Source of the DNA: Thermoleophilaceae bacterium
GTDB taxonomy: Bacteria; Actinomycetota; Thermoleophilia; Solirubrobacterales; Thermoleophilaceae
Reading direction: 5' to 3'
DNA: 6,359 nucleotides
NCBI GenBank assembly: GCA_013812005.1
Contig: JACCUE010000148.1
Location: forward strand, 1 to 6,359
The notes beneath the pieces are model-generated. The model was not told where the DNA came from, ran no database searches, and saw only the letters and a list, made by a program, of their open reading frames with translations. Position 1 is the first letter of the stretch; each line of letters opens with the position of its first letter. This document shows positions 5,746 through 6,359 of this stretch, piece after piece. Made by a program: the position numbers and the translations under genes.

Positions 5746-6315
5746 ATGCCGTTCCAGAAGGCGCCGTTGATCGCCGGTGTGGCGCTGATCCTCGTCGTGG
5801 GGATCGGCGTGCTCGTGATGGGCGGCAGCAAGAAGAAGAGCAAGGCCGCCCCGATCCCCCCGGTCAGCGCACGCGCCGTGGTGCTGCCCGCCAGCCGGTC
5901 CCGGACGGTCGTGGTCCCGCCCTGCAACACGCCGGTGAGCGCCACGGCCCGCAACGCCGCGGGCGGCAAGCCGACTCCCGGGGCGACCACGGTTCAGCTC
6001 CCGGCGGGGAGCGGCGTCCGCACGCTGCTCGTGCCGCACTGCCAGCCCGCGAAGACGGGATCGACGAACGCCGAGGGCAGCATCCCGTCGGCCGCGTTCG
6101 TACTTGGGGACAGCAAGCGCCTCGCAAAGGACGCGGAGGGCAGGATTGAGTCCGACGGGGTGATAGCCGAGTCTCAGCTGCTCCTGACCGAGGGGTCGAA
6201 CGCGTCGACGATCGTCGTGCCGCCGTGCGCCAAGCCGCCCGCCGAGCAGGGGCGTGACAGCGTTCTGAGCGCGAACAAGCGCAAGCCCGATCTGGCGGTC
6301 GGCCCCGCGTGCTGA
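5746..6315 (+). CDS. Unrecognised single-TM protein with four VVPPC-type repeats, paralogue of the preceding gene
   Basis: A 189-residue protein of no family I recognise. It has one predicted membrane segment (about 7-26) followed by GGSKKKSK, then the same modular body as the lipoprotein before it. Module Cys residues are Cys60 (TVVVPPC, Pro48 12 before), Cys99 (TLLVPHC, Pro86 13 before), Cys161 (TIVVPPC, with Thr148 in place of Pro) and Cys189 (VGPAC, degenerate). Cys189 is the very last residue. These four are the only cysteines. A Cys-less half-module (AAFVLGD, 116-122) lies between modules 2 and 3, as in the neighbour, so the order 1-2-half-3-4 is shared. The ATG has a weak AGGG 6 bases upstream, overlapping the end of the preceding gene's TAG, which suggests coupled translation. 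Lys residues after the membrane segment are unusual for an exported C-terminus, so topology is uncertain. The function is unknown; it probably partners the lipoprotein. Confidence 0.8.
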   Translation: MPFQKAPLIAGVALILVVGIGVLVMGGSKKKSKAAPIPPVSARAVVLPASRSRTVVVPPCNTPVSATARNAAGGKPTPGATTVQLPAGSGVRTLLVPHCQPAKTGSTNAEGSIPSAAFVLGDSKRLAKDAEGRIESDGVIAESQLLLTEGSNASTIVVPPCAKPPAEQGRDSVLSANKRKPDLAVGPAC

Positions 6316-6330
6316 AGCGCGGGACGCGCT
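6316..6330 (+). repeat. Short hairpin directly after the stop of the second Cys-repeat gene
   Basis: Perfect 6-bp stem AGCGCG/CGCGCT with a GGA loop, starting on the base after the TGA. No T-run follows. It may form a double-hairpin terminator with the next stem (6335-6349). Confidence 0.4.
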
Positions 6331-6334
6331 AGAG

Positions 6335-6356
6335 CGGTTCGGCGAGCCGTCTCTTG
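6335..6356 (+). terminator. Probable terminator of the Cys-repeat gene pair
   Basis: Stem CGGTTC/GAGCCG (one G-T pair) with a GGC loop at 6335-6349, then TCTCTT at 6350-6355. It comes 19 bases after the stop and just after another hairpin. The pyrimidine-rich tail makes it the best intrinsic-terminator candidate in the window, though the stem is short. Confidence 0.45.
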
Positions 6357-6359
6357 GCG

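Noticed and set aside
5144..6315. Cys motifs as haem (CXXCH) or zinc-ribbon (CXXC) sites
   Set aside because: Each module has a single Cys, with no second Cys or His within four residues, apart from one PHC variant. Neither classical motif is present.
6332..6359. GGTTCGGCGAGCC resembling the T-arm of a tRNA
   Set aside because: The GTTCRA core is broken (GTTCGG), no acceptor or anticodon arm precedes it, and it follows a stop codon directly. A terminator hairpin is simpler.
1..6359. CRISPR array, insertion sequence or prophage
   Set aside because: No regularly spaced identical repeats, transposase-like product, flanking target duplication or phage-type gene was seen. The repeats in the last two genes are protein-level and diverged at the DNA level.

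Overview
This is a GC-rich window (most genes use G/C at third codon positions). It holds five complete protein genes. The organism is most likely a high-GC actinobacterium, and Thermoleophilia/Solirubrobacterales is my best guess. That guess rests on the style of three proteins: a short pyruvate kinase, a ferritin-like DUF892-type protein with a YD-L/YER-NR tandem C-terminal domain, and a five-TM alkaline-phosphatase-superfamily enzyme with a PHYPW-LPSGR segment. It comes from family recall, not from a search.

Layout. 12-1424 (+): pyruvate kinase, whose ATG overlaps a TGA that may end an upstream gene. 1425-1589: a convergent intergenic region packed with inverted repeats. 1590-2612 (-): ferritin-like/DUF892-type protein with a perfect Shine-Dalgarno that fixes its start. 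2613-2873: its leader region plus a probable terminator of the next minus-strand gene. 2874-4973 (-): membrane-anchored sulfatase/LTA-synthase-like enzyme. 4974-5143: divergent intergenic region. 5144-5737 and 5746-6315 (+): two tightly linked genes for small cell-surface-type proteins, followed by two hairpins at the right edge.

The most notable part is the last gene pair. Both proteins are unrecognised and built from four copies of a short module: a hydrophobic triplet, usually a Pro, then most often 13 residues on a Cys inside T-[IVL]-x-[VI]-P-P-C. Both also carry a Cys-less half-module at the same place, between modules 2 and 3. The first protein is a predicted lipoprotein, and the second has one N-terminal transmembrane anchor. 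Outside the signal peptide and lipid-anchor cysteine, every cysteine in both proteins is a module cysteine. This looks like an undescribed two-gene repeat system of the envelope, but its function cannot be read from sequence.

The other genes appear independent: central carbon metabolism (pyruvate kinase), probable stress protection (DUF892-type) and envelope polymer or phosphoester chemistry (the LTA-synthase-like enzyme). The last is divergent from the Cys-repeat pair and, like it, predicted to act at the cell surface. A functional link there is only suggested by position.
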